From positions 1 through 56,518 of the forward strand of contig NZ_JMTZ01000015.1 in assembly GCF_000731095.1 (NCBI RefSeq): 56,518 nt of DNA. The letters run 5' to 3'. Under the pieces are notes generated by a model that made no database searches, was not told where the DNA came from, and saw nothing but the letters and a program-made list of their open reading frames with translations. Shown here one piece after another: positions 1 to 8,840 of this stretch. The stretch is from Lysobacter antibioticus. Its GTDB lineage: Bacteria > Pseudomonadota > Gammaproteobacteria > Xanthomonadales > Xanthomonadaceae. The stretch's first letter is position 1, and the number at the start of each line of letters is the position of its first letter. The translations under genes were made by a program, and so were the position numbers.

Positions 1-112
1 TTGGGCCAGCAAAAGAAAGTAACCCGGCCGCGTCAGCGGACGGAAGCTTTGCTCTTACTCTTGCACTTGCCTCATCGCCTGGCGGCCATAGACACCGCAT
101 CGGACATAACGC

Positions 113-136
113 GGTCGCGGCTCGCGCCGCTCCTAC
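113..136 (-). repeat. GTAG-type REP palindrome, copy 1
   Basis: On the minus strand the 24 bases begin GTAGGAGCGGC, followed by a palindrome GCGGC-GCGA-GCCGC. This is the head-plus-hairpin form of the GTAG REP elements common between genes in Xanthomonadaceae and Pseudomonas, which are mobilised by RAYT (TnpA-REP) transposases. No RAYT gene is in the window. Confidence 0.7.
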
Positions 137-178
137 CCTGGAGCTCCGTGCAAGTGACCGCGCGCCGGCCAGGTACGT

Positions 179-202
179 GGTCGCGACTCACGTCGCTCCT
201 AC
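179..202 (-). repeat. GTAG-type REP palindrome, copy 2
   Basis: Second copy, in the same orientation, 42 bases from the first. On the minus strand it begins GTAGGAGCGAC with palindrome GCGAC-GTGA-GTCGC. The differences from copy 1 are compensatory: both arms of the stem changed together, so the hairpin is preserved. It lies just beyond the stop codon of the UvrA-like gene and could act as a terminator or mRNA stabiliser. Confidence 0.7.
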
Positions 203-242
203 ACGTACCGAACGCGTGCCAATCGACCTTACTAGCCGATAA

Positions 243-2873
243 TCAAGCCAACACCTCGCGCAGATACGGCGCAGTGCGGCTCGCCTTCGAGCGCGCGACC
301 TGTTGCGGCGTGCCGCTGGCGACGATCTGTCCACCCTGCTCGCCCGCGCCCGGACCGATGTCGATGACCCAATCGGCGTCGGCAACCACGCGCATCTCGT
401 GTTCGACCACGACCACGGTGTTGCCTGCCTCGACCAGGCCGTGCAACTGCGCCATCAGCTTGTCGACGTCGGCCGCATGCAGGCCCGTGGTCGGCTCGTC
501 GAGTACGTACAAGGTGTCGCCGTGCTGGCTGCGCTGCAGTTCGGTCGCCAGCTTGATGCGCTGCGCTTCGCCGCCGGACAGCTCGGTCGCCGGCTGTCCC
601 AGGCGCAGATACCCCAGGCCGATGTCGTGCAGCAGGCTCAACGAGCGGCGGATCGCCGCTTCGCCGTCGAAGAACGCCAGCGCTTCGTCGACCGTCATCG
701 CCAGCACCTCGGCGATGTTGCGTCCGTTCCAGACGACTTCGAGGGTCTTGGCGTTGTAGCGGCTGCCGTGGCAGGTCGGGCACGGCGCGTATACGGTCGG
801 CATGAACAACAGTTCGACCTGCACGAAGCCCTCGCCCTCGCAGGTGTCGCAACGGCCCTGAGCGACGTTGAAGGAAAAACGCCCGGCGTTGTAGCGGCGC
901 GTCTTCGCCATCGCAGTGGCGGCGAACAGCTTGCGTACGTGATCGAACAAGCCGGTGTAGGTGGCCAGGTTCGAGCGGGGCGTGCGGCCGATCGGTTTCT
1001 GGTCGACGTTGACCAGGCGTTTGATCGCGTCGGCGCCGGCGTGCAACCGCCCGGACACGCGCGCGAGCGGGCCGGGCTGCGGCATGTCGTTGTCGCTCTC
1101 TTCGGGCACCGGCTCGTGCCCCAGGTGCTCGCCGACCAGTTCGACCAAGGCCTGGCTGACCAGACTCGATTTGCCCGAACCCGACACGCCGGTGACCGCG
1201 GTGAAGGCGCCCAAGGGAAAGCGCGCGTCGAGGCCATGCAGGTTGTTTCGATGCAGGCCGCGCAGTTCCAGCCAGGCCGACGGTTTGCGCGGCGGCCGCG
1301 GCTCGGCGGCAACGAGATCGAACAGATACGGCCGGGTGCGCGAAGCTTCGATCTCGCGCAGCCCTTCGGGCGGGCCGCTGTAGAGGATGCGTCCGCCGTG
1401 TTGTCCGGCGTCGGGGCCGACATCGACCAACCAGTCGGCGCGGCGCAAGGTCTCCAGGTCGTGCTCGACCACGAACACGGTGTTGCCGGTGGCCTTGAGC
1501 TGGTCGAGCGCGCGGTGCAAGGCCTCGCTGTCGGCCGGATGCAGGCCGGCCGAAGGCTCGTCGAGCACGTAGACCACGCCGAACAGATTGGAACGGATCT
1601 GGGTGGCCAGGCGCAGCCGTTGCAATTCGCCCGGCGACAGGCTCGGCGTGGCCCGGTCCATCGCCAGGTAGCCGAGCCCCAAGGCCTGCAAAGTGCCGAT
1701 GCGTTCGACCAGGTCGTGGGCGATGCGCTGCGCGGCGATGCGTTTTTCCTCGGACAGGTTGGGCGTGCGCCGCACGTCGGAACTGCCGGCATGCGCCAAC
1801 CCGCCGGCGGCGATGCGCTTGGCTTCGGCGCTGCGGCCGGCCGCGCGGCTGCGGGTGGCGGCGCTGGCCGGGGCATCGAAGCGACCTTCCGCCGCGGGCG
1901 TCAGCACCTCGGCGATCCGGTCCAGAGACAGCTGCGACAGGCTGCCGATGTCGAGCCCGGCGAAGCTCACCGACAAAGCCTCTCGTTTCAGGCGCCGGCC
2001 GTCGCAGAGCGGACACTGCGCGCCGATCATGTAGCGCGACACGCGCTTCTTCATCAGCGCGCTCTGCGTGCTGGCGAAGGTATGCAGCACGTACTTGCGC
2101 GCGCCCATGTAGGTGCCCATGTAGCTGGGCTCGGCCTTGCGGCGCAGCGCGGCGCGGGTCTCGGCGACGCTGAAGCCGGCATACACCGGCACCGAGGGCT
2201 GTTCCTCGGTGAACAGGATCCACTCGCGATCCTTCTTCGGCAGATCGCGCCAGGGCTTGTCGATGTCGTAGCCCAGGGTGACCAGGATGTCGCGCAGGTT
2301 CTGTCCGTGCCAGGCCGGCGGCCACGATGCGATGGCGCGCTCGCGGATGCTCAGCGACGGGTCCGGCACCATCGACTGCTCGGTCACTTCATAGACATAG
2401 CCCAGGCCGTGGCAATTCGGGCACGCGCCCTGCGGCGTGTTCGGCGAGAAGTCCTCGGCGTACAGCATCGGCTGCTGGGCCGGATAGCTGCCGGCGCGCG
2501 AATACAGCATGCGCAGCAGACTCGACAAGGTGGTCACGCTGCCCACCGTCGAACGCACGTTCGGGCTGCCGCGTTGCTGCTGCAAGGCCACCGCCGGCGG
2601 CAGGCCTTCGATCGCATCGACGTCGGGCACGCCGACCTGATCGATCAGGCGCCGCGCGTACGGCGACAGCGATTCCAGGTAACGCCGCTGCGCCTCGGCA
2701 TAGAGGGTGCCGAAAGCGAGCGAGGACTTGCCCGAACCCGACACGCCGGAAAACACCACCAGCGCATCGCGCGGGATGTCGACGTCGATGTCCTTGAGGT
2801 TGTGCTCGCGCGCGCCGCGGACACGGACGAAGGCGTCGAAACCGGGGTCGCGACGGAGCTGTTTCTTGGCCAT
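243..2873 (-). CDS. UvrA-like excinuclease ATPase, class II (UvrA2 type)
   Basis: Cytoplasmic DNA-damage-recognition ABC ATPase of the UvrA family, 876 aa. It has two nucleotide-binding halves, each with a Walker A motif GVSGSGKSS (near residues 42 and 562). The signature motifs are LSPGELQRLRLA and LSGGEAQRIKLA, and each half ends in a DEP-type Walker B. Zinc-binding CxxC pairs are visible: CPNC and CPLC in the N-terminal half, CDTC and CPTC in the C-terminal half. Canonical UvrA is about 940 aa. The shorter length and a low-complexity Ala/Arg-rich insertion at about residues 335-375 fit the UvrA2 branch, which includes proteins linked to drug or DNA-intercalator tolerance. Transcribed alone; the upstream gene is divergent. 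The ATG start is adjacent to the first conserved block. It is probably not the housekeeping uvrA. Confidence 0.88.
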   Translation of the reverse strand: MAKKQLRRDPGFDAFVRVRGAREHNLKDIDVDIPRDALVVFSGVSGSGKSSLAFGTLYAEAQRRYLESLSPYARRLIDQVGVPDVDAIEGLPPAVALQQQRGSPNVRSTVGSVTTLSSLLRMLYSRAGSYPAQQPMLYAEDFSPNTPQGACPNCHGLGYVYEVTEQSMVPDPSLSIRERAIASWPPAWHGQNLRDILVTLGYDIDKPWRDLPKKDREWILFTEEQPSVPVYAGFSVAETRAALRRKAEPSYMGTYMGARKYVLHTFASTQSALMKKRVSRYMIGAQCPLCDGRRLKREALSVSFAGLDIGSLSQLSLDRIAEVLTPAAEGRFDAPASAATRSRAAGRSAEAKRIAAGGLAHAGSSDVRRTPNLSEEKRIAAQRIAHDLVERIGTLQALGLGYLAMDRATPSLSPGELQRLRLATQIRSNLFGVVYVLDEPSAGLHPADSEALHRALDQLKATGNTVFVVEHDLETLRRADWLVDVGPDAGQHGGRILYSGPPEGLREIEASRTRPYLFDLVAAEPRPPRKPSAWLELRGLHRNNLHGLDARFPLGAFTAVTGVSGSGKSSLVSQALVELVGEHLGHEPVPEESDNDMPQPGPLARVSGRLHAGADAIKRLVNVDQKPIGRTPRSNLATYTGLFDHVRKLFAATAMAKTRRYNAGRFSFNVAQGRCDTCEGEGFVQVELLFMPTVYAPCPTCHGSRYNAKTLEVVWNGRNIAEVLAMTVDEALAFFDGEAAIRRSLSLLHDIGLGYLRLGQPATELSGGEAQRIKLATELQRSQHGDTLYVLDEPTTGLHAADVDKLMAQLHGLVEAGNTVVVVEHEMRVVADADWVIDIGPGAGEQGGQIVASGTPQQVARSKASRTAPYLREVLA

Positions 2874-3482
2874 AGGGGCTCGATTGGAGCATTGGGGACG
2901 CGGGAGGGCGGTGAAGATACCCGCTCGCGGCGTGCTTGGGGAGCAAGGCGCTGTACCGAATCGGCCGATGCGAAGGCAGTGCTTGCCTCCGGGCGCGCGT
3001 GCCGGCCGCGTTCGCGCCGGCCTCGCACGATCCCGCTGCGACTGTCCAGGCGAGACGGCGCTGCGAAACGGACTAAGAAGTCTTAAAGCATCGCGGGCCG
3101 AAACCCACCGCGCGAGCTCGCGCCCGATGCATCACGGCGACAGCCGCCCAGTCGCAACGCGCTGCGATCGCCTCGATGGGGCATCGGCGCGGAAGACACC
3201 GTTGTCTTTCAACGAAGGCGCCTTTGGTTGATGCATCGCCGCGCAAACAGGACGACGGCGTCGATCTCCGTGGTCACCGCGGATATCTCGCGGCAGCTTC
3301 ATGACCCGGCCAAGCGCGGATCGCGAGGCAATGATCGATACCGTGATCGGCTACCGCCGCACTCCCGGATGACAACGATATCGGCCGTTCCACTGTGCCG
3401 TGCGGACCGCTAGGTTCGCGCTGCACCCAGGCCGTGCACCGACCCGCATTCGCGGGCGGCCCCATCCGCAAGAGGAACCGCA
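2874..3482. other. Divergent intergenic region, about 610 bp
   Basis: Lies between the leftward UvrA-like gene and the rightward secreted-protein gene, so it should hold both promoters. I see no convincing ORF, tRNA or strong hairpin. A usable ribosome binding site (AGAGGAA) ends 6 bases before the ATG at 3483. Confidence 0.4.
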
Positions 3483-4244
3483 ATGAAAAAGCTAGCTCTG
3501 ACCGGGCTGATCGCAGCAGCATGCATGTTGATCGGGCCGACCGCGCAGGCCGTGGTCGTGGGCGGGATCGTCAGCACTGATGCGCATTGGCCGGCAACCA
3601 CCGCCGGCTATAACCAGCTCACCTTCTACGATCAGGTCAACCACGACGGCGGCTCGCGTTCGAACTATTACTGGGCCAACCAGTTCTGGTTCCACGGCGG
3701 CGACGGCGGCTACATCGGCCTGCAAAACCGCAGCGGTCAGCGCTGGCTCAACTTCTCGATCTGGCTCGCCAGCGGCTGGGACGCATCGAGCCGCGCCAGC
3801 TGCGGCCACTTTTCCCACGAAGGCAGCGGCGTGCAGTGCCAAATCAAGTGGAACTGGAAGCCCGGCCACAAGTACAAGGTCGACGTGATCCGCGCCTCGA
3901 CCAAGGTGACCGGCGTCGTCACCGACCTGATGACCGGCGAAAGCATCACCGTCGCCACGATCAACATCCCGGCCACCTGGAGCGGCTTCAAGAGCCAGAC
4001 CGTCAGCTTCGTCGAGGAATACAGCCAGGGCGCGAACCAACTGCCCTCGTGCAACGTGATCGGCGCGCAATCCTCGGTGTTCTACCTGCCGGTGGCCAAC
4101 GGCAACCTGCCGGCGACCAGCCAGACCACCAAGACCTACGGCAACTGCAACAACAAGAACATCGCCCACGCCGCCTGCGACAGCACCGGCAAGTGCATGA
4201 ACATCGTCAGCAACCTCGACGGATACGCATCGCCGAGCGAGTAA
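3483..4244 (+). CDS. Secreted DUF3472-like protein
   Basis: 253-aa protein with a clear Sec signal peptide (MKK, hydrophobic core, AQA cleavage near residue 23). The mature N-terminus contains YWANQFWFHGGDGGYIGLQ at about residues 61-79. This Trp/Gly/aromatic block resembles the DUF3472 family of exported proteins. A later cysteine-containing stretch (CGHFSH, then CQIKW) and C-terminal Cys pairs (CNVIG, CNNK, CDSTGKC) suggest disulfides and fit an extracellular location. No catalytic residue can be assigned. Monocistronic, with a good ribosome binding site upstream and a strong hairpin downstream. The family match is from memory of the motif. Confidence 0.65.
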   Translation: MKKLALTGLIAAACMLIGPTAQAVVVGGIVSTDAHWPATTAGYNQLTFYDQVNHDGGSRSNYYWANQFWFHGGDGGYIGLQNRSGQRWLNFSIWLASGWDASSRASCGHFSHEGSGVQCQIKWNWKPGHKYKVDVIRASTKVTGVVTDLMTGESITVATINIPATWSGFKSQTVSFVEEYSQGANQLPSCNVIGAQSSVFYLPVANGNLPATSQTTKTYGNCNNKNIAHAACDSTGKCMNIVSNLDGYASPSE

Positions 4245-4266
4245 CGCGTTTCAATGCGGCATCCGC

Positions 4267-4302
4267 AAACAGCAAAGGCCCGCATTGCGGGCCTTTGCTG
4301 TT
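4267..4302. terminator. Bidirectional intrinsic terminator
   Basis: A 16-bp perfect stem (AACAGCAAAGGCCCGC) with a 3-base ATT loop and its exact complement. It lies between the convergent genes ending at 4244 (+) and 4352 (-), so it can serve both. Confidence 0.85.
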
Positions 4303-4351
4303 ATCGCGGCAAGCGAGACCGGCCGACGGCCGGGCACCGCCATGCCCTCGG

Positions 4352-5566
4352 TCAGCCTCCCTGCACGGCATCGCCGCCGGTGGCCGGGCCCGAGGCTTCG
4401 GGCGTGGCCGGCGCGGGTGCCGCAGGCACGAGCGGGGCCGCGGGAGCTGCGGCACCCGCAGGAGCGGAAGGCGCAGCACTTGCGGGTGCCGCAGGAGCGA
4501 CCGCCGCAGCCGGCCCAGCCACGGCGTCGCTGACGACAGGCGTCGCGGGCGCCGCAACGGCGGTCGCCGGCGCTGCGGTGGCGGCGCTGAAGGCGACGAT
4601 CGAAGCGTCGTTGAGGCGGTAGGTACCCAGGATGTCCGGCAACATCGCGTGACGATGGCGGTTCCAGACCCAGTACTCTCCGGCGCGTATCTGCCGCAGA
4701 CCGTTCCATACGCTGACCTTCTGCTCGCGCTCGACCCGGCCTTCCTGCGAAAACTCGTAAGCGAACATCGCCGCCACTTCGACCGCGGCATGGTCGAGCA
4801 GTTGATGCACACGCGCCGCATCCAGCCCCTCGATATAGCCCTTCTGCTGCTTGCGCGGCATCGCCTCGGCGTCCGCGACCATCGACACCTGGTAGCCCCG
4901 CGACCAGGCCAGCTTCTCTTCGAGCCCGCCCTTCTTGCCGGGAACGCAATCGTAGAAGCTGGCATTGAGCCCGGTCACCAGCGTGCTGTTCACTGGCGCC
5001 CAGCGCAGTGGGCGCAGCCGCAGCACCGGGTTCGTGCATGCCACCGGGCCCTTGCTGACCGGCGCCGGCTTGGCGGCGGCCGCTCCGGGTTCGGTATTGG
5101 ATTCGGGCTTGGGCTCGGGCAACACCACCTTGACGATCGGCGACGGGGTGATGCCGCCGGACACCAGCGCCGCGCGCAGGCTGGCCTCCATCGAGGTCCG
5201 GTAATCGTAGGGACCGATGACTTCATTGCCCCACTTGGCGCCGTCGTTCGCGCCTTTCTGGATGATGGCACCGACGATCAGGCCGCCGATCAGGCCGCCG
5301 ACCAATCCGGCCGTGCCGTGATTCGTGACCAGGCTGTTCATCATCACCGGGTCGACGACGGGGCTGGAAACACCGCTGACCGGCGTCAGCTCGGTCTGGG
5401 TCAGGTGCAACTCGACCGCGAGCTCAGGCGCCAAGGGATACGGCAAAGGCTCCGGCGGCTTGGCCGCGGCGACCGCGCCGTGGGCGGCCAGCGCGACCGC
5501 CACTGCGATCCGCGCACGAAAGAAACCTACCGGCCCGCGACGGGCCGATTGCATCGACTGCTTCAT
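4352..5566 (-). CDS. Exported glycine-zipper protein with Ala/Pro-rich tail, unknown function
   Basis: 404 aa from the ATG at 5566, chosen because GGGGGCAG lies just upstream and the sequence then reads as a signal peptide (Arg-rich start, AVAVALAAHGAVAAA). Three regions are visible. At about residues 85-105 is a glycine-zipper or membrane segment (GLVGGLIGGLIVGAIIQ). A central domain of about 200 aa has conserved-looking Trp, Tyr and Cys residues and ends near YRLNDASI. The C-terminal tail of about 75 aa is almost only Ala, Pro, Ser and Gly, like a linker or wall-spanning tail. No family is recognised. A longer ATG-started reading frame from 5818 is less likely because its N-terminus is Arg/Pro-rich and not protein-like. 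Transcribed in the same direction as the lipoprotein gene at 5826-6299. Confidence 0.7.
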   Translation of the reverse strand: MKQSMQSARRGPVGFFRARIAVAVALAAHGAVAAAKPPEPLPYPLAPELAVELHLTQTELTPVSGVSSPVVDPVMMNSLVTNHGTAGLVGGLIGGLIVGAIIQKGANDGAKWGNEVIGPYDYRTSMEASLRAALVSGGITPSPIVKVVLPEPKPESNTEPGAAAAKPAPVSKGPVACTNPVLRLRPLRWAPVNSTLVTGLNASFYDCVPGKKGGLEEKLAWSRGYQVSMVADAEAMPRKQQKGYIEGLDAARVHQLLDHAAVEVAAMFAYEFSQEGRVEREQKVSVWNGLRQIRAGEYWVWNRHRHAMLPDILGTYRLNDASIVAFSAATAAPATAVAAPATPVVSDAVAGPAAAVAPAAPASAAPSAPAGAAAPAAPLVPAAPAPATPEASGPATGGDAVQGG

Positions 5567-5825
5567 TGGATACTGCCCCCTGGATGTTCCATATCGGCAA
5601 GGCGCTGCTGCGCCCTCCCCCCCCTGAAAGACCGGTGGCCTGCCCGCGAATGTGGCTTTCGGCTTCGCTGCGGCGCGGCCCTCGGTGCCGGCAACATAGC
5701 AAGAATCCCGGCGATTTCGCAGTCGAGACGGCCCACGCATCGGCAAGGTCCGGCTCCCCCTCAATCCACCGGGCCGCAGCTCCATCGATGGTGGCACTGC
5801 AGGACGAAACGGAAACAAGCCGGAA

Positions 5826-6299
5826 TCACTCGTCCAACACCCAACGCTCGGCGGTGATCTTGAGCTTGGAGGGTTGCCCCTCGATGCGGTCCGCGTATTC
5901 CACTTCGATGCGCACGTTCTCGTCGGCGCCTTTCACGCGGTAGGACTCGATCTTTCCGGTCAGGTAGCTCGGGACAGCATGCCCACCGCCGGCATAATTC
6001 GCGCCTGGATCGAGGCAGGACAGTGCTCTGCGGATATTGCCGTAAGCGAATTCGGTCGAGGTGTTATGCACCAGCCATTTGCAGAAATCTTTGCCGGGCT
6101 GGTAGCCCTCGTGCTGGCAGCTTTTGCTCCACTCCGGCCAGTTCGTCAGCAATTCGACCGAATGTTGGCTGCTCAGGGGAGTCGCATTCGCGAACTTGAC
6201 CATTTCACCGCAGAAGGCATCGTCGCGACCGCTGCCCGAGAAGCTGGCGCAACCGGTCACGGCGAGTAAAGCGCAGACGATGAGAGTCGGAATTTTCAT
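5826..6299 (-). CDS. Small lipoprotein, unknown function
   Basis: 157 aa starting at MKIPTLIVCALLAVTGC. The lipobox LAVTGC (Cys17) predicts a lipid-anchored periplasmic or outer-membrane protein. The mature part has four or more Cys residues (CGEMVKF, KSCQHEG, FCKWL, LSCLDPG), which would allow two disulfides. A Rap1a/Tai-like fold is conceivable from its size and cysteine pattern but I cannot claim it. The start at 6299 is preferred over upstream Met codons because the signal sequence begins there. 260 bases upstream of the glycine-zipper gene on the same strand, so the two may be co-expressed. Confidence 0.7.
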   Translation of the reverse strand: MKIPTLIVCALLAVTGCASFSGSGRDDAFCGEMVKFANATPLSSQHSVELLTNWPEWSKSCQHEGYQPGKDFCKWLVHNTSTEFAYGNIRRALSCLDPGANYAGGGHAVPSYLTGKIESYRVKGADENVRIEVEYADRIEGQPSKLKITAERWVLDE

Positions 6300-6423
6300 G
6301 TGATCGCGGCGAGGCCGCCGGTCGGTCGGCTGCCACCAGCTTAGCCTTGCGCTCGCCGCGCCGCCCGCGGTCCCGGCCGGCGCAAACATCGCACTGCGGT
6401 ATCGAGCGGCCCGCCCGAAACAA

Positions 6424-6455
6424 GAAGGGCCGCTCCACGAATGGAGCGGCCCTTC
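6424..6455 (-). terminator. Intrinsic terminator downstream of the 6508-8109 gene
   Basis: A 14-bp perfect stem GAAGGGCCGCTCCA with a 4-base CGAA loop. It lies 53 bases past the stop of the leftward lipoprotein gene that ends at 6508. Confidence 0.8.
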
Positions 6456-6507
6456 GATGGTTTCGCACCCGACCGCTATCGTCGGGCGCTATGCCGAGAT
6501 ACCTCGA

Positions 6508-8109
6508 TCAGGGACAGCTATAGGTATCGCTGGCCTGCGCGCGGTAGGCGGTCCACATCGCATCGGCGAACTCGCTGCCGTAGTAGCCCCCGTCGCGAGC
6601 GGCGCCGTGCAGCGCCGGCCAGCGCCCGGTGCCGTCGGAGGGGCTGTTGTCGAGCGCACCGTTGCCGTTGGGCTGGTAGGGGTCGGGCTGGGTCCAGGCA
6701 CCGTGGTTCACCCAACGGTCGGCGTAACGCAGGATCTTGTCGTCGGTCCAGATGCAGCGCAGCGACGGCATCAAGCGCAGCGCCAGCGCGATGGCCTTGT
6801 AGCCCTTGGCCGTGCAACACATCTGATAGTAGGCGCCGGGTTCCTGGCCGCCGTCGATGTAGCCATAAGGATCGCGGCAATCGCGCGAGTTGCCGCCGGT
6901 GTTCTGGTTGTCCCAGTAGTCCTCGGCCGAACACAGGCCGCCGAACAACACCTGCCCGGCGCCGGCGCCGACATACAGCTGCCCGTCTTCCTGGAAGGTC
7001 CCCTGCTGGAAGTCGCGCACGCGCGCAGCCATCGCCGGATCGTCGAGCAACAGCGCCGACAAGGCCAACACCAACTTGCGGCCGTGGCGGTGACCGCCGT
7101 CGGCATTGAAATGCAAGCCGCCCTGCATCCCGGCATCGAGGTCGATGCCGTACTGCACCATGTTGATCGCCAGCTTGCGGCGCTCGGCCGCATCGCCGTC
7201 GACCATCAGGCGCAGCGATGCCTCGGCGAAGTTCATCGCGATCCAGGCGCCGTAGTCCGGCATGTTCTTGAGCGGATGGATCTCGTCGGCGCTCCAATGC
7301 AACTGGTGATCCAGTTGCAGACGCTGGTACCTCGCCGACAGTGCACTCAGGGTCGGCGCCGACGCCAGCGGCGCGAGCGAGGGCAAGCGATCCAGGCGCA
7401 GCCGGTTGGTCGAGTACAACGGCTTGCTGCGGCCGAAGTACGGCGGACGGAACGAGGTGCTGCCGCCATCGGCCGGAGGCGCGGCCAACACCGTCAGCAC
7501 CACCGCGGTATCGAGCGCGGTCTTGTTGAAGGTGGAGAGCGATTTCGCCTTGACGATGGATTGGTTCGGCGAGGCCGAATAGGGCAACGCCGGCACCAGC
7601 GAGCGGAGGTAGTTGCTTGCGCGCGAGTCGAAGCCTTGGCGGTCGACCTGGGTCGGGTTCACCTCGAAGCCGTTGCGGCCGCTGGAGAAGGCCGGCGAGA
7701 TCGACACCACCTTGACCTTGCCCAGGCTGTCGGCGGTCGGCGCGACCCAGTAGTCGCCGTTGGCGAACTGGCCGCAGGGATAGGCCCGGTCGAGGACGAA
7801 GGTGACTTCGTATTGCTTCACCTGCGTGCACGACGCAACGAGCGCGCTGCGGGTCGGGGCCGCTACCGACGAATCCGGACGGGCGGTCGCGGCGGCCTGC
7901 GGCGATACCGACGCGGGCGGCGCCGAACCGACCGTCAGCGCCGCGGCGGGCGTGGCGTTTTCGAGCGGCGCTGCCGTAGCGGGCGGTGCGGCCTCCTGCT
8001 GGGGGCAGCCCGCCAATGCGAGCGAGCCGCCGGCCAACAATGCGGCGCGCGTCAACAGCAGCCGCAGGCTCGGTTTGCCCGTGCGCGGCAATAAGCATGC
8101 TTCTTTCAT
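6508..8109 (-). CDS. Large lipoprotein, possibly an alpha/alpha-fold carbohydrate-active protein
   Basis: 533 aa from the ATG at 8109, which is preceded by GGAGAG. Signal peptide with lipobox LALAGC (Cys35), then an Ala/Pro/Ser-rich linker to about residue 80. The globular part starts with a beta-rich section. From about residue 265 it becomes helical, with aromatic-rich motifs: LHWSADEIHPLKNMPDYGAW, GGLHFNADGGHRHGRK, YWDNQNTGG and a double-Cys YYQMCCTAKGYKAI. The run of His, Asp and Trp residues and helical pairs is reminiscent of alginate-lyase or heparinase-type alpha/alpha barrels, but I cannot name a family. Surface-exposed or periplasmic by its lipid anchor. Transcribed alone and followed by a terminator hairpin. 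Confidence 0.7.
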   Translation of the reverse strand: MKEACLLPRTGKPSLRLLLTRAALLAGGSLALAGCPQQEAAPPATAAPLENATPAAALTVGSAPPASVSPQAAATARPDSSVAAPTRSALVASCTQVKQYEVTFVLDRAYPCGQFANGDYWVAPTADSLGKVKVVSISPAFSSGRNGFEVNPTQVDRQGFDSRASNYLRSLVPALPYSASPNQSIVKAKSLSTFNKTALDTAVVLTVLAAPPADGGSTSFRPPYFGRSKPLYSTNRLRLDRLPSLAPLASAPTLSALSARYQRLQLDHQLHWSADEIHPLKNMPDYGAWIAMNFAEASLRLMVDGDAAERRKLAINMVQYGIDLDAGMQGGLHFNADGGHRHGRKLVLALSALLLDDPAMAARVRDFQQGTFQEDGQLYVGAGAGQVLFGGLCSAEDYWDNQNTGGNSRDCRDPYGYIDGGQEPGAYYQMCCTAKGYKAIALALRLMPSLRCIWTDDKILRYADRWVNHGAWTQPDPYQPNGNGALDNSPSDGTGRWPALHGAARDGGYYGSEFADAMWTAYRAQASDTYSCP

Positions 8110-8329
8110 GATCTCTCCTGGTGCGGTAATCGCGGCATCAGGTTGCCGTTGTCTACGGCGCGCGCCCAATGGAAAAATCCGGAACCGCGTCGTGCGACAT
8201 CCAGTTTCGAGAAATTCCCCAGCGCCGGTTTTCGACTTGGCGAATCGGATCACGGTTTCGAGAACAGAATCTGTCTTTGCCTGGGCGGCGGACCTACGCT
8301 GCCGCTCCGCAACTGCTTGGAGGTGACGC

Positions 8330-8548
8330 ATGGGAGCCCGCAAGCGACGCTACGTCGGCAAACCCGTCCCCGCCGACGGCTGGCGCGTCTGGGACAGCAA
8401 ATCGAAGCGCTGGTGGGGCAACGTGTATGCCGACTATCCGGCGGCCGTGCTCGACGAACTCAACGGCGAGGGCTCGCCGCAACGACTGACCGAACTCGGC
8501 CGGAGCTCGCGCGCGCCCAAAGCGAAAGCCGTGCGCAAGCAGCGCTGA
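8330..8548 (+). CDS. Small basic protein, unknown function
   Basis: 72 aa with a strong ribosome binding site (TTGGAGGTGAC ending 2 bases before ATG). Composition is very basic (MGARKRRYVGK at the start, KAKAVRKQR at the end) with an aromatic centre (WRVWDSKSKRWWGNVYADY). It looks like a nucleic-acid-binding or ribosome-associated microprotein, but no family is recognised. Divergent from the lipoprotein gene that starts at 8109. Confidence 0.65.
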   Translation: MGARKRRYVGKPVPADGWRVWDSKSKRWWGNVYADYPAAVLDELNGEGSPQRLTELGRSSRAPKAKAVRKQR

Positions 8549-8777
8549 TGCCGCTCGATGGCGGCCCCGGCCGTCGCGTGCGCAGACGGCCAATGCTCCG
8601 GTCGCCGCCTGTCCGCATCCGCTCCCCGCGCTAAGTTCCCAGGATTTTTTCTGCGATTCGCCGACGGGCAGAACCGACAAAAAATACAATTCGGCCATGG
8701 TCGCGGCACGGGTTCCACGCTCGGCCGCAGACCGCTTGCGGGCAGCCCTCCCTGCTGCGGCTTCGCTTCGGCGAAAC

Positions 8778-8810
8778 GCGCAAGGCCCCGGGTCGACCGG
8801 GGCCTTGCGC
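8778..8810. terminator. Intrinsic terminator between convergent genes
   Basis: A 14-bp perfect stem (GCGCAAGGCCCCGG) with a GTCGA loop, 31 bases beyond the stop of the leftward hydrolase gene. It can also end transcripts of the small basic protein gene. Confidence 0.8.
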
Positions 8811-8840
8811 TCGTCGGTGGCCGTGGGCCACCGCCGTCGA

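Larger units (their letters stand above)
1..242. other. Intergenic left edge with dispersed-repeat remnants
   Basis: No gene is supported here. The first 25 bases contain a motif of the form CAAAAGAAAGTAACC. A related sequence in inverted orientation occurs at the right end of the window. Two REP palindromes, listed separately, follow. The stretch lies downstream of the UvrA-like gene, which reads leftward. Long forward reading frames through it also run antisense across that gene and are shadows. Confidence 0.5.

Noticed and set aside
303-3086. Plus-strand frame of about 930 codons over the UvrA-like gene
   Set aside because: Antisense shadow. The minus strand has Walker, signature and zinc motifs.
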